Assembly (NCBI RefSeq): GCF_000512205.2
Contig: NZ_CP006644.1
Span: forward strand, 2,102,520-2,166,519
From: Sphingomonas sanxanigenens DSM 19645 = NX02
Lineage (GTDB): Bacteria; Pseudomonadota; Alphaproteobacteria; Sphingomonadales; Sphingomonadaceae
DNA: 64,000 bases
Direction of reading: 5' to 3'
Part shown: piece by piece, positions 19,001 through 27,049 of the stretch
Numbering within the stretch: position 1 is the stretch's first letter
Layout of the letters: each line of letters opens with the position of its first letter
Translations under genes and position numbers: made by a program
The notes under the pieces: generated by a model
What the model was told of the DNA's origin: nothing
Seen by the model: only the letters and a program-made list of their open reading frames with translations
Database searches by the model: none

Positions 19001-19194
19001 GCCGCGACGTCCTCGTCCTCGAGGACCAGTGGCTGTTCAACCTCGGCCTGTCGCAGGTGATCAACGAACGGATGACGATGCGCCTCGCGGTCACCAATCT
19101 GTTCGATAAGGCACCGCCTTACCCATATGATGCCACGCAGGGCTATGATCTACTCGGCCGGCGCTATGCGATGTCGGTCAATATGAAGTTCTGA
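16066..19194 (+). CDS. TonB-dependent outer-membrane receptor (possible peptide/amino-acid uptake)
   Basis: The protein has 1042 residues: signal peptide (cleavage near ALAQA), TonB-box region GEIVVTGSRIRRADF, plug domain with TLTIVNGRRFVS and GGAPVYGSDAIAGTVNVILK, and a large barrel ending in GRRYAMSVNMKF with a terminal Phe. This oar/iroN-like plug pattern is common in sphingomonad receptors with large substrates. AAGGGGG lies 5 nt before the start. Divergence from a secreted S9 peptidase and shared operators suggest that it imports peptides or amino acids; this is inference from context. Confidence 0.92.
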   Translation: MKTRLLRASALASALAIVPGIALAQAEPAQGQADGTLTSASPGGASEDGEIVVTGSRIRRADFDALEPTTVVSSEYLAVRGQTNVADALNEQPGFGVPQSPDGVQGTYGVSQNFVNKFGLGTARTLTIVNGRRFVSTNAPTVLGNPAGLQVDLNVIPSLMVERVENVSIGGAPVYGSDAIAGTVNVILKKNYEGVEVQALSGISDSGDNFRLNLSGIAGFKFGGGRGHVLVGASFDRSDGLKATDRARANQDLSFQTNPIAGSAQTRIPGRTPGNDGRINDVPYNTGPADGIPNTVLIGNTRIFAESVNGLILPVNPTTGGFVTYNPNDGSTAGFGVGGYDRLQFNGQGNIVPFDPGMPFGNTYGSGGDGFNLADTRALINDLERTTVNLVADYELTDSITAFFEGTYYRGVGREVVDQPVYNSPLFPGGANSALLFNVNDSRLSDQARSVLASYGVDGNFYLARNFVDITNSRASSETNVYRGVFGLTGDFTMFGKSFNWEASANYGRTEGSFHQTLIDQQKFVNAINNCSASPLVNAAPGGVTPIADSACAPIDPFGPGRVSQAAIDYVNYYSTSKSVLEQQVYNVNFGSSELIRLWSGNVGFNLGYEHRREYGRFTPDDFLAAGRGRAAVVIGNEGSFDTDEVFGELLVPLVSPDNNIPLVESLTVEGRGRYVDNSVNGGFWAYTAGGRWRPIRDIEFRGNYTRSLRSPSIVELFTPQTNQNQFFPDPCDQVNISSGSNPAIRQRNCQAFFDSYGIDGANFNNLARTSAVPGRTGGNPDLENEVADSYTFGAVLRPRFIPRLQIAVDWNHIKVTGNIASLTSANIAEGCYDNASFNLADPDNGNSFCQQFSRVRSSDPDQNGQIRPDPANPGIRTGFVNGDYILFEGLTAQADYILPLSGIGVNGRLALSGAFFYLDKLESSNNGVTVDPVVTEVGTPRYSGQFNVSFASDGGFGLSLQGNYTGESKYDALFNVDSRDVLVLEDQWLFNLGLSQVINERMTMRLAVTNLFDKAPPYPYDATQGYDLLGRRYAMSVNMKF

Positions 19195-19204
19195 TGACAA
19201 GTCT

Positions 19205-19240
19205 CTGGACGGCAAGGCGAAACGTCTTGCCGTCCAGCCG
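19205..19240 (+). terminator. Terminator after the second TonB-dependent receptor
   Basis: CTGGACGGCAAG (19205-19216) pairs perfectly with CTTGCCGTCCAG (19226-19237). Three more inner pairs are possible (GCG/CGT with one wobble), and the TTTTG run begins at 19241. Confidence 0.75.
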
Positions 19241-19311
19241 TTTTGCGACGGACTTTCAAATTTCATCCTGCTGCTTTAGCCCTGCCTATGGTGGTGGGAG
19301 CGGCGGTACGC

Positions 19312-20691
19312 GTGGCGATCGATCTCAAGACGGTTGAACAGCTCGCGCCCGATCAGAGCGCGCTCAAGGCCGCGGCCGGGCTGGCGAAGCCGGGCAAATG
19401 GTCGGCGATCGGCGCCAGCGACGATGGCGCGCTGATCTGGGGCGAATGCGCGGGATCGGGTGCCAATCCCTATCGCGTGATGGCGGACCTGCGCGATCAC
19501 GGCAACAAATGCACCTGCCCGTCGCGCAAATTCCCCTGCAAGCATGTGCTGGCCTTGTTCTGGCTGAACGCCGAAGCCATCCTGCCGTTTCCCGTGGCCG
19601 ATACCCCCGATTATGTCAGCGACTGGCTTGGCCGCCGGCGGGGCGGGGCGCCGAAGCCGGCGGATAGCGCTGCCGCGCCCAAGAGCGTCGATGCCGCACG
19701 CGCCGTCGAGGCAGAGGCGCGCGAGGACCCCAAGGCGGCTGCCCGGCGTGAGGCCGCTGCGGTGCGCCGCGCCGAGGATACCGGCCGCGCCATCCTCGAT
19801 GCGCTCGACGCGCTCGATCAGTGGATCGGCGACCAGCTTCGTCGGGGCCTCGCCGGTTTCATCGATGATGCAACGACGCGCTGTCGGCGGATCGCGGCGC
19901 GGCTCGTCGACGGCAAGGCGGCGGCGCTGGCCGGGCGGATCGACGAACTGCCGGGGCGGTTGATGGCGTTGCCGGCGGGGGATCGCGTCCGTGGCGCTGT
20001 GATCGAGTTCGGCAAGCTGGTGCTGCTCGCGCGTGCGTTTCGCGCCGAACCGGGCAGCGCCGAATTGCGCCGCGCGATTGCCACCGCCGAAAGCCGCGAG
20101 GCGCTGCAGGCCGACGAAACCGCCCTTCGCGTCATCGCGCGCTGGGAGGTGGTCGGCGAAGAGGTCGAGACGCGACGGGACGGGCTGGTCTCGCAGACGA
20201 GCTGGCTGCTCAACCTGGATGAGGGGGATGGCCCGCGCTTCGCGATGCTGCTCGATTTCTTCCCCGCGAGCGCCGGGCGCCGCGGATCGGCCTTCGCGGT
20301 GGGCGATCAGTTCGAGGGCGAATTGCTGTTCTATCCCGCGCGCGTCCCGCTGCGCGCGCTGCTGCTGGCGCGCGGTGCCGAACCCGCGATACCGGCGGCA
20401 TGGCCGGCAGCCGCCGGGCCGCTGACCGATGCGCTGAACCGGCCCCTCCTCGTCGAGCCCTGGGCGCTCGACATCCCCGTGCTTCTGCCCGCCGGCCGCG
20501 TCGCCGCCGATACCGGCGGCCGGGCGTGGTGGCGTTCGGCGGACGGGGCGACGGTGCTGCCGCTCGCCGAAACGCCGACGGGGCTTGTACGTGGCACCGA
20601 TCTCGAACGGACCGCGGCGATCTGGTCGGGCGCTGGCTTGCGGCTGCTCACGGCGCGGACGCCGTGGGGACGGGTGGCGATCGATGGCTGA
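19312..20691 (+). CDS. SWIM zinc-finger protein of a MoxR-VWA gene cluster
   Basis: The protein has about 459 residues. Near the N-terminus is KCTCPSRKFPCKH, a clean CxCx(n)CxH SWIM zinc finger (Cys67, Cys69, Cys76, His78), preceded by GECAGSGANPYRV, as usual for this bacterial SWIM family. SWIM domains bind DNA or proteins. The rest is Ala-rich and helical with no enzymatic motif that I recognise. It resembles E. coli YehQ in architecture and context. I chose the GTG giving MAIDLKTVEQLAPD because the family begins there; an in-frame ATG at 19288 is the alternative. The next gene overlaps its end by 8 nt. The role in the cluster is unknown. Confidence 0.8.
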   Translation: MAIDLKTVEQLAPDQSALKAAAGLAKPGKWSAIGASDDGALIWGECAGSGANPYRVMADLRDHGNKCTCPSRKFPCKHVLALFWLNAEAILPFPVADTPDYVSDWLGRRRGGAPKPADSAAAPKSVDAARAVEAEAREDPKAAARREAAAVRRAEDTGRAILDALDALDQWIGDQLRRGLAGFIDDATTRCRRIAARLVDGKAAALAGRIDELPGRLMALPAGDRVRGAVIEFGKLVLLARAFRAEPGSAELRRAIATAESREALQADETALRVIARWEVVGEEVETRRDGLVSQTSWLLNLDEGDGPRFAMLLDFFPASAGRRGSAFAVGDQFEGELLFYPARVPLRALLLARGAEPAIPAAWPAAAGPLTDALNRPLLVEPWALDIPVLLPAGRVAADTGGRAWWRSADGATVLPLAETPTGLVRGTDLERTAAIWSGAGLRLLTARTPWGRVAIDG

Positions 20692-22099
20692 GCCGATCTA
20701 CGACGCGCTGGACGGCGTGCTCGCACGCTGGACGATGGGCGGCGCGGGCGCGCCGGCGATGAAGCCATGGGTGGCGATGCTCGGCGACGATCCGGCGGAG
20801 GCCGAGCTCCGGCTGCTCGCATTGTCCGGCCAGTTCCTCGGCACCATGGTGTTCGCCGCGCCGGGATCGGCGCTGACCGCCTTGCCCGACCTTCCGACGC
20901 TGGCGCTGCCGAGCCTGCCCGACGGGCTGCGGCCGCTCGCCAATCGGGTGCTGGCGCGCGATCGCGACCCGGCGCGACGGCGGATGCTGCTGGAGCTGCT
21001 GGCCTCGCGCGGCCATGCGATGCACCCGGCCGACTGGTTGCCGGCGGCGAGCGACGAGGACGCGCCGGATCTCTATGCGCCATGGCGGGATTGGGTCGCA
21101 GGCGCAGCCGGCGCGGACGGGCGGACGGCGGCGCTCGACGCCGAAAGCTGGGACGAATTCGGTCCGGCCGGCCGCGCCGCCGCGCTGACGACCTTGCGCC
21201 GGCACGATCCGGCTGCGGCCCGCGTGCTGCTCGAAGCGAAGATGGGCGGGGAGGTGGCGGAGGCGCGCTTCCGCTTGCTCGATGCCTTGGCGACTGGCCT
21301 GTCCGATGCCGACGCCGCCTTTCTCCAGGCCGTCCATGCCGGCGACCGCGCGCCGCGGGTGAAGGCGCTGGCGCAAAACCTGCTCGCGCGGCTCGGCTGG
21401 AGCGGGGAGGCGGCCGGCGAGGATGTGACCGAACTGGCCGGCTTCTTCGAAATCCAGAGCAAGGGGCTGCTGCGCCGGACGAAGATCGTCGCGGCGAAGC
21501 CGCTCAAGACGACCGCGCAGCGCAACCGCCGCTTCAGCCTGTTGAACACTGTCGGCATCACGCCCTTCGGAGCGGCGCTGGGCCTTTCCGCCGACGACCT
21601 CTGCACGATGTGGCCCTGGGGCGACGACAGCCAACTCGACGCCGGGCTTGCGGTGATGATCGAGCGATCGGCGTCCGATGCGCTGCTCGTGCGCCTGTTG
21701 GCGCTGCTGGCGGAGCGGGGCGCGGCGACCGTCCAGCTGATGCTTCAGTTCGCGCCCCGCCTCGATCCCGCGCAGCGCGATGCGGCGGCGAAGCTGCTGC
21801 TGGCGAAGGGTGCGCGCTTCCTCGATCTGCTGCCGCTTGTCGGCGGCGCGGGCAGCATCAATGGCATGATCGGTGCCCCCGCCGGCGCTGCCCTGCTCGC
21901 CGGACTGGTGCGCAAGGACGAAGAGGCACCGCGCCCCGCCGATCTGGCGGAGGAGCTTCATGCGCTCGGCCTGATCGCTTCCCCTGCCGCCGCGCGCGAG
22001 GCGATCGCGCGGCTGACCGCGATCGGCATCCTTGCTGCCGATCCCCGCCTCGACATGCTGCGGCTCAACGCCGCCCTCGACCATGGAGTGACTGGATGA
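20684..22099 (+). CDS. DUF5691 family protein (uncharacterised, MoxR-VWA cluster)
   Basis: This 471-residue protein has the composition of an alpha-helical solenoid: many Ala/Leu-rich helices, with KGLLRRTKIVAAKPLKTTAQ and LCTMWPWGDDSQLD as the most distinctive segments. I recognise it as DUF5691-like from length, sequence style and its fixed position between a SWIM protein and a MoxR ATPase. No signal peptide, membrane segment or catalytic motif is seen, so it is probably cytoplasmic and perhaps a scaffold or adaptor. Its ATG overlaps the SWIM gene by 8 nt, and its TGA overlaps the next ATG (ATGA), so all three are translationally coupled. Confidence 0.72.
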   Translation: MAEPIYDALDGVLARWTMGGAGAPAMKPWVAMLGDDPAEAELRLLALSGQFLGTMVFAAPGSALTALPDLPTLALPSLPDGLRPLANRVLARDRDPARRRMLLELLASRGHAMHPADWLPAASDEDAPDLYAPWRDWVAGAAGADGRTAALDAESWDEFGPAGRAAALTTLRRHDPAAARVLLEAKMGGEVAEARFRLLDALATGLSDADAAFLQAVHAGDRAPRVKALAQNLLARLGWSGEAAGEDVTELAGFFEIQSKGLLRRTKIVAAKPLKTTAQRNRRFSLLNTVGITPFGAALGLSADDLCTMWPWGDDSQLDAGLAVMIERSASDALLVRLLALLAERGAATVQLMLQFAPRLDPAQRDAAAKLLLAKGARFLDLLPLVGGAGSINGMIGAPAGAALLAGLVRKDEEAPRPADLAEELHALGLIASPAAAREAIARLTAIGILAADPRLDMLRLNAALDHGVTG

Positions 22100-23175
22100 C
22101 CGAAATGCTGCGGCTGCCGGCCGAGAAGAGCTACGCCGCCGAACTGGTGGCGCTGGCGGTGGGCGATAGCGCCCGCCGGCCCGCCGGCTGGGCGCTGTCG
22201 CCGCGCCGCGTCGTCACCTATCTGATGGGCGGCACCGCCGAGGATGGCACGATCATCACCCCGAAATATGTCGGCAACCAGCGGCTGATCGAAACCGCGG
22301 TGGCGACGCTCGCCACCGATCGCGCGCTGCTGCTGCTCGGCGTGCCGGGGACCGCCAAATCCTGGGTCTCCGAACATCTCGCCGCTGCGATCACCGGCGA
22401 TTCCACGCTGGTCGTGCAGTGCACCGCGGGCACCGACGAGAACCAGATCCGCTATGGCTGGAACTATGCGCAGCTTCTCGCTCACGGCCCGAGCCGCGAG
22501 GCGCTGGTGCCGACGCCGCTGATGCGGGCGATGGAAAGCGGCAAGCTCTGCCGGCTCGAGGAACTGACCCGCATGGGCAGCGACGTGCAGGACACGCTGA
22601 TCACGGTGCTCTCCGAAAAGATGATGCCGATCCCCGAGTTGAACGGCGCGGTCTATGCTGCGCGCGGCTTCAACGTGATCGCGACCGCGAACAATCGCGA
22701 CAAGGGCGTCAACGAACTCTCCTCCGCGCTCAAGCGGCGCTTCAACGTCGTCGTGCTGCCGCTGCCAGACAGCGCTGACGAGGAAGTGGCGATCATCGTC
22801 AAGCGCGTCGGCGAGATGGCGCAGGGGCTGGAGTTGCCGGCACCGAAGAATGTCGCCGATGAGGTGGCGCGCGTCGTCTCGATCTTCCGCGAGCTGCGCT
22901 CGGGCGCGACCGAGGATGGCAAGATCGCGCTCAAGTCTCCATCGGGCGGGCTGTCCACTGCTGAGGCGATCGCGGTGATGGTCGGCGGGATCAGCCAGGC
23001 GACTTTCTTCAACGATGGCGCGCTGACGCCGGACATGCTCGCCGCCAATATGATCGGCGCGGTGGTCAAGGATCCGGTGCAGGACAAGGCGGTGCTCGGC
23101 GAATATCTGGAAACCGTGCTCAAGAAGCGGCGCGGCTTCGAGGGCTATTACGCGTCGCTGACCGAAATGCTCTGA
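22096..23175 (+). CDS. MoxR-type AAA+ ATPase (YehL-like)
   Basis: This 359-residue AAA+ ATPase has Walker A GVPGTAKS (82-89), a Walker-B position reading LCRLEELTRM (151-160), sensor-1 VIATANNRDKG (Asn near 200) and ALKRRF (211-216) with the likely arginine finger. The Walker-B aspartate is replaced by Glu (LEE instead of the usual DE). MoxR ATPases act as chaperones that load cofactors or remodel partners together with VWA proteins. It starts in ATGA overlap with the DUF5691 gene; the frame is open far upstream, but that part is antisense-like and not a fusion. The DUF5682 and VWA partners follow directly. Confidence 0.88.
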   Translation: MTEMLRLPAEKSYAAELVALAVGDSARRPAGWALSPRRVVTYLMGGTAEDGTIITPKYVGNQRLIETAVATLATDRALLLLGVPGTAKSWVSEHLAAAITGDSTLVVQCTAGTDENQIRYGWNYAQLLAHGPSREALVPTPLMRAMESGKLCRLEELTRMGSDVQDTLITVLSEKMMPIPELNGAVYAARGFNVIATANNRDKGVNELSSALKRRFNVVVLPLPDSADEEVAIIVKRVGEMAQGLELPAPKNVADEVARVVSIFRELRSGATEDGKIALKSPSGGLSTAEAIAVMVGGISQATFFNDGALTPDMLAANMIGAVVKDPVQDKAVLGEYLETVLKKRRGFEGYYASLTEML

Positions 23176-23180
23176 GCGCG

Positions 23181-25418
23181 ATGCCGGCAAGCGTCTCCCT
23201 GTTCGGCGTCCGCCACCACGGCCCCGGCTCGGCCCGGCGGCTGGTCGAGGCGTTGGATGCGTTGCGTCCCGAAGCCGTGCTGATCGAAGGACCGGTCGAT
23301 GCATCGGATCTGCTGCCGATGCTCGCCGATCCGGCGATGCGCACGCCGGTCGCGCTGTTGACCTATGCGGAGGATGCGCCGGCCAATGCCAGTTTCTTTC
23401 CTTTCACCGATTATTCGCCCGAATATCAGGCGGCGTTATGGGCGGTGCGCAACGGCGCGCGGTTGCGCTTCATCGACCTGCCCGCAGGCGACCGGCTGAA
23501 AGTGCGTGAAGCCGAGGAGGAGGCACCGGACGAACCACCGGTCGAGAGCGAGGCGGAGGATCCGATCGCGCATGACCCGATCGGTACGCTGGCGACCGCG
23601 GCCGGTTATGTCGATGGCGAATCCTGGTGGTCGGACGTGATCGAGGAAAACCCGGAATCGACCACGGTGTTCGCCGCCGTCGCAGACGCGATGGGCGTGC
23701 TGCGCGCGGAGGCCGGCCAGCCGTCATCGCGCGAGGCCGCGCGCGAAGCGCATATGCGGCTTGAGATTGCCGCCACCGCGCGCGAGGTCGAAGGGCCGGT
23801 CGCCGTCGTCTGCGGCGCGTGGCACCTGCCCGCGCTCGCGGCGAAGCATGCGGTGTCGGCGGACCGCGCGCTGCTCAAGGGCCGCGGCAAGGCGAAGGTC
23901 AAGGCGACCTGGGCGCCGTGGACGACGCCGCGGCTGGCGCGGGCGAGCGGCTATGGCGCGGGTGTCGTCGCACCCGGCTGGTGCCAGCATCTGTGGGACA
24001 CGAAGGATGCTCCGCATCGCGACGCGATCTGGCTGCAGCGGATCATGGCGGTGCTGCGCGCCCGCGGCCATTTCGTCTCCACCGCCGCCGCGATCGAAGC
24101 GCAGCGGCTGGGCGTCGCGCTGGCGGCGATGCGCGGGCGGCCGGCACCCGGTTTCGAGGAATTGCGCGACGCCGCGATCGCCTGCTTCTGCCACGGCGAG
24201 CGCGCGCAGTGGGACGACATCGCCGCCGACCTGCTTGTCGGCAGCAGTGTCGGCGCGATTCCGGACGATACGCCGCTGGCGCCGTTGCTGGAGGATCTCC
24301 AGCGCCAGCAGAAGGCGATGCGGCTGAAGCCCGAGGCGCTGGAGCGTGCGTTGACGCTCGACCTGCGGAGCGAAAGCGGGCTCGCGCGCTCCACCCTGCT
24401 CCATCGGCTGCGCGCGCTCGACGTGCCGTGGGGCGCTCCGACCGACGCGGGGCGCAGCCGCGGCACCTTCCGCGAAAATTGGGTGCTGTGCTGGCAGCCC
24501 GAATTTGCCGTGCGCCTCGTCGAGAATCTCGTCCATGGCTCGACGATCGCCGAGGCGGCCACGGCGCGGCTGAGCGAGGCGATGGCGGACGCGCCGACGC
24601 TCGGCGCGCTTGCTGACATGGTGCGCAGCGCGATGATCGCGGATCTGCCCCGCGCGGTCGACAGCGGCATCGCCGCGCTCGAACGCAAGGCGGCGCTGAC
24701 CAGCGATTGCCAGGCGCTGCTCGTCGCGCTGCCGCCGATGGCGGACATCATGCGCTATGGCGAGGCGCGCGCGGGGGCCGCCGAGCATCTCGACGCGCTG
24801 ATGCCGCGGATGGTGGTGCAGGCGGCGCTCGCGCTGCCCTATGCCGCGCGCAACCTCGACGACGCCGCAGCGGGCGCGCTGCAGGACGCGGTGCTCGGCG
24901 CGGACGGCGCGATCCGGCTCGCACAGCTCGACGCCGAGGTCGCCGACCAGTGGCATGAGGCGCTGGGCCGCCTGCTCGCCGACGACCAGGCGACGCGGCT
25001 GATCGCCGGCGTCGCCGCGCGCCTGCTCTACGAGGCCGAACTGATGCCGGCAGGGGAGAGCGCCGACCTGCTGCAGCGCATGCTCTCGCCGGGCACCCCG
25101 GTCGCACAGGCGGCGGGATTCTTCGAGGGCTTTTTCACCGGCGCCGGTGAGCGGCTGATCCATGATCCCGCGCTGCGCGGTGCGGTCGACGACTGGCTGC
25201 AGTCGCTCGACGAGGAAGCGTTCATCGCCAGCCTGCCGCTGTTCCGCCGCGTCTTCGCGGCGCTCGACCGCATGTCGCGCAAGCGGCTGATCGACGCGCT
25301 GTTCGGTCGCGGTGGCCGGGCTGCCGGCGGCTATCGGCTGGTCGAGGGCGCGGCGACGCTCTGGCCCGCGCATGAGGCGCGGGTGCTGGCGCTGCTGGAT
25401 GCGGGGCGTGCGCGATGA
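23181..25418 (+). CDS. DUF5682 family protein, possible TraB/TIKI/ChaN-like hydrolase (YehM-like)
   Basis: The protein has 745 residues. The N-terminal third has FGVRHHGPGSARRL (8-21), VLIEGP (33-38) and VVCGAWHLPAL (about 208-218). Two GxxH motifs with an intervening Glu are the hallmark of the TraB/EreA/ChaN/TIKI superfamily, some members of which are metal-dependent proteases or esterases. The C-terminal two-thirds is helical. Family-level DUF5682 membership is my recognition from the N-terminus and gene order. It starts 5 nt after the MoxR stop and ends in ATGA overlap with the VWA gene. Length matches E. coli YehM. Enzymatic activity is inference. Confidence 0.78.
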   Translation: MPASVSLFGVRHHGPGSARRLVEALDALRPEAVLIEGPVDASDLLPMLADPAMRTPVALLTYAEDAPANASFFPFTDYSPEYQAALWAVRNGARLRFIDLPAGDRLKVREAEEEAPDEPPVESEAEDPIAHDPIGTLATAAGYVDGESWWSDVIEENPESTTVFAAVADAMGVLRAEAGQPSSREAAREAHMRLEIAATAREVEGPVAVVCGAWHLPALAAKHAVSADRALLKGRGKAKVKATWAPWTTPRLARASGYGAGVVAPGWCQHLWDTKDAPHRDAIWLQRIMAVLRARGHFVSTAAAIEAQRLGVALAAMRGRPAPGFEELRDAAIACFCHGERAQWDDIAADLLVGSSVGAIPDDTPLAPLLEDLQRQQKAMRLKPEALERALTLDLRSESGLARSTLLHRLRALDVPWGAPTDAGRSRGTFRENWVLCWQPEFAVRLVENLVHGSTIAEAATARLSEAMADAPTLGALADMVRSAMIADLPRAVDSGIAALERKAALTSDCQALLVALPPMADIMRYGEARAGAAEHLDALMPRMVVQAALALPYAARNLDDAAAGALQDAVLGADGAIRLAQLDAEVADQWHEALGRLLADDQATRLIAGVAARLLYEAELMPAGESADLLQRMLSPGTPVAQAAGFFEGFFTGAGERLIHDPALRGAVDDWLQSLDEEAFIASLPLFRRVFAALDRMSRKRLIDALFGRGGRAAGGYRLVEGAATLWPAHEARVLALLDAGRAR

Positions 25419-26575
25419 CCGACGAACGCAACCGCCGCTGGACCCTGGCACTGGGCGTCGATGAAGACGAAGCCGGTCTCTCCGATCGCGATCAGCGGCT
25501 CTCCTCCGCGCTGACCGCGCTTTACGGCGAGGGGGAGGATGCGAAGAAGGGGAAGGGCGGTCTCGGCGGATCGGCGCCGCGCGTCGCGAAATGGCTGGGC
25601 GACATCCGCGAGTTCTTCCCAAGCCCGGTCGTGCAGGTGATCCAGAAGGACGCGTTCGAGCGCAAGGGGCTGCGCCAGATGCTGCTCCAGCCGGAATTCC
25701 TCGCGACGGTGGAGGCCGACGTCAATCTGGTTGCCGATCTGGTCTCGCTGCGCAGCGTGATGCCGGAAAAGACCAAGGAGACCGCGCGGCAGGTGATCGG
25801 CAAGGTGGTCGCGGCGCTGATGGAACGGCTGGAGCGCAAGACCGCCGACGCGATCCGGGGCGCGCTCGACCGCTCGCGCCGGACCAACCGGCCGCGCTTC
25901 GCCGACATCGACTGGCCGCGTACGATCCGCGCCAACCTCCAGCACTATCAGGCCGAGCACAAAACGGTCGTGCCCGAGCGGCTGATCGGCTTCATGCGCC
26001 AGCAGCGCCGCATCGTCGATCTGGACGAGGTCGTGCTGTGCGTCGACCAATCCGGCTCGATGGCGAGTTCGGTGGTCTATGCCTCGATCTTCGCGGCGGT
26101 GATGGCGTCGCTGCCGGTGGTCGCGACAAAATTGGTCTGCTTCGACACCGCGATCGTCGACCTGACCGAGGAACTGGCGGATCCGGTCGAGGTGCTGTTC
26201 GGCGTCCAACTGGGTGGCGGGACCGACATCAATGCCGCGGTCGCCTATTGCGAGCAGCGCATCGAGCGCCCGTCAAAGGCGCATCTCGTGCTGATCTCTG
26301 ACATGTATGAGGGCGGCGATGCCGAGGAACTGGTCGGCCGCGTTCAGCGGCTGCTGCTGCTCGGCGTCAACGTCATCGTGCTGCTCGCGCTGACCGACAC
26401 CGGCCGCCCGTCCTATGACCCGCACCTTTCCGCGCGCGTCGCCGCGATGGGCGTACCGGTCTTCGCATGCACGCCCGACCAGTTCCCCGACCTGATGGCA
26501 ACCGCGCTGCGCCGCGAGGACATCCACGCCTGGGCGGCGGATGCCGATATCAAGCTGGTTCGCGGCGAGGATTGA
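25415..26575 (+). CDS. VWA domain protein (YehP-like), partner of the MoxR ATPase
   Basis: The protein has 386 residues. Residues about 205-370 form a von Willebrand factor A domain with an intact MIDAS: DQSGSM (about 211-216, the DxSxS triad), GGGTDIN (Thr near 269) and SDMYEG (Asp near 294). The N-terminal 200 residues are helical and conserved in MoxR-associated VWA proteins (LQPEFLATVEADVNLVADL). No signal peptide or transmembrane segment is present, so it should be cytoplasmic and bind the MoxR ATPase or its client through the metal site. It is the last gene of the cluster; a 474-nt gap follows. Confidence 0.88.
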   Translation: MTDERNRRWTLALGVDEDEAGLSDRDQRLSSALTALYGEGEDAKKGKGGLGGSAPRVAKWLGDIREFFPSPVVQVIQKDAFERKGLRQMLLQPEFLATVEADVNLVADLVSLRSVMPEKTKETARQVIGKVVAALMERLERKTADAIRGALDRSRRTNRPRFADIDWPRTIRANLQHYQAEHKTVVPERLIGFMRQQRRIVDLDEVVLCVDQSGSMASSVVYASIFAAVMASLPVVATKLVCFDTAIVDLTEELADPVEVLFGVQLGGGTDINAAVAYCEQRIERPSKAHLVLISDMYEGGDAEELVGRVQRLLLLGVNVIVLLALTDTGRPSYDPHLSARVAAMGVPVFACTPDQFPDLMATALRREDIHAWAADADIKLVRGED

Positions 26576-27049
26576 ACCGGCCGCATTCAGCGCTTCTTTG
26601 GCTTGCATTCGTACGGCTGGATTCGCCGCGCGGCGACACGGGCCGTGAGCGCCAGCGGTTCGCCGATCTGGATCGTTCATGCCCAGCCCACTCATGTGTC
26701 GCTGCTTCGGGCGCGCCGGGAAGACGCGGTCGACGGCCGAATCTGACGAAAGTTTTTGTTTTGTTGGTTCATCGCATCAGCGTTGGGCGTGACCGGACCA
26801 ACCTGGCCGAACCGAAAATCGGGCAAAGGTGACAGACGTTACAGTGAATTTTGGTCTCATCTTTACTGGGGTCGACTGTGCATGACAGGACCGTCTAGCG
26901 AGGACGCTCCCGGCGCTGAATCGCGTGTCCGCGGCCCGCCTGGGCGTTCGCAGGATGGGAACATTGCCCCTGCGCCAAGCGAACGCGATCGCGGGGCCCT
27001 GCGACAATGATGCTGGTCGCCGATCGCCCGTGAGGATATCGATCGCATC
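26576..27049. other. 474-nt intergenic stretch with no gene seen
   Basis: The region lies between the VWA gene and the cytosine deaminase gene. It contains only short frames with poor composition, no tRNA-like T-arm and no strong hairpin. GTGACAGACGTTACAGTG (about 26829-26846) is a loose inverted motif near an AT-richer patch (26745-26870), which is the likeliest promoter area for downstream genes. Confidence 0.4.

Noticed and set aside
20767-22095. Long in-frame extension upstream of the MoxR ATPase, suggesting a fusion protein
   Set aside because: The extension is read out of frame through the DUF5691 gene and has shadow-like Arg/Gly composition. The ATGA junction at 22096 is a normal coupled start.
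26756-27010. 84-codon open frame in the gap before the deaminase gene
   Set aside because: No ribosome site, no homology that I recognise, and mixed composition; treated as non-coding.
26576-27049. Possible tRNA or small RNA gene in the longest gap
   Set aside because: No T-loop GGTTCRA in a stem context and no stable long hairpin were found by eye. A covariance-model scan would settle it.
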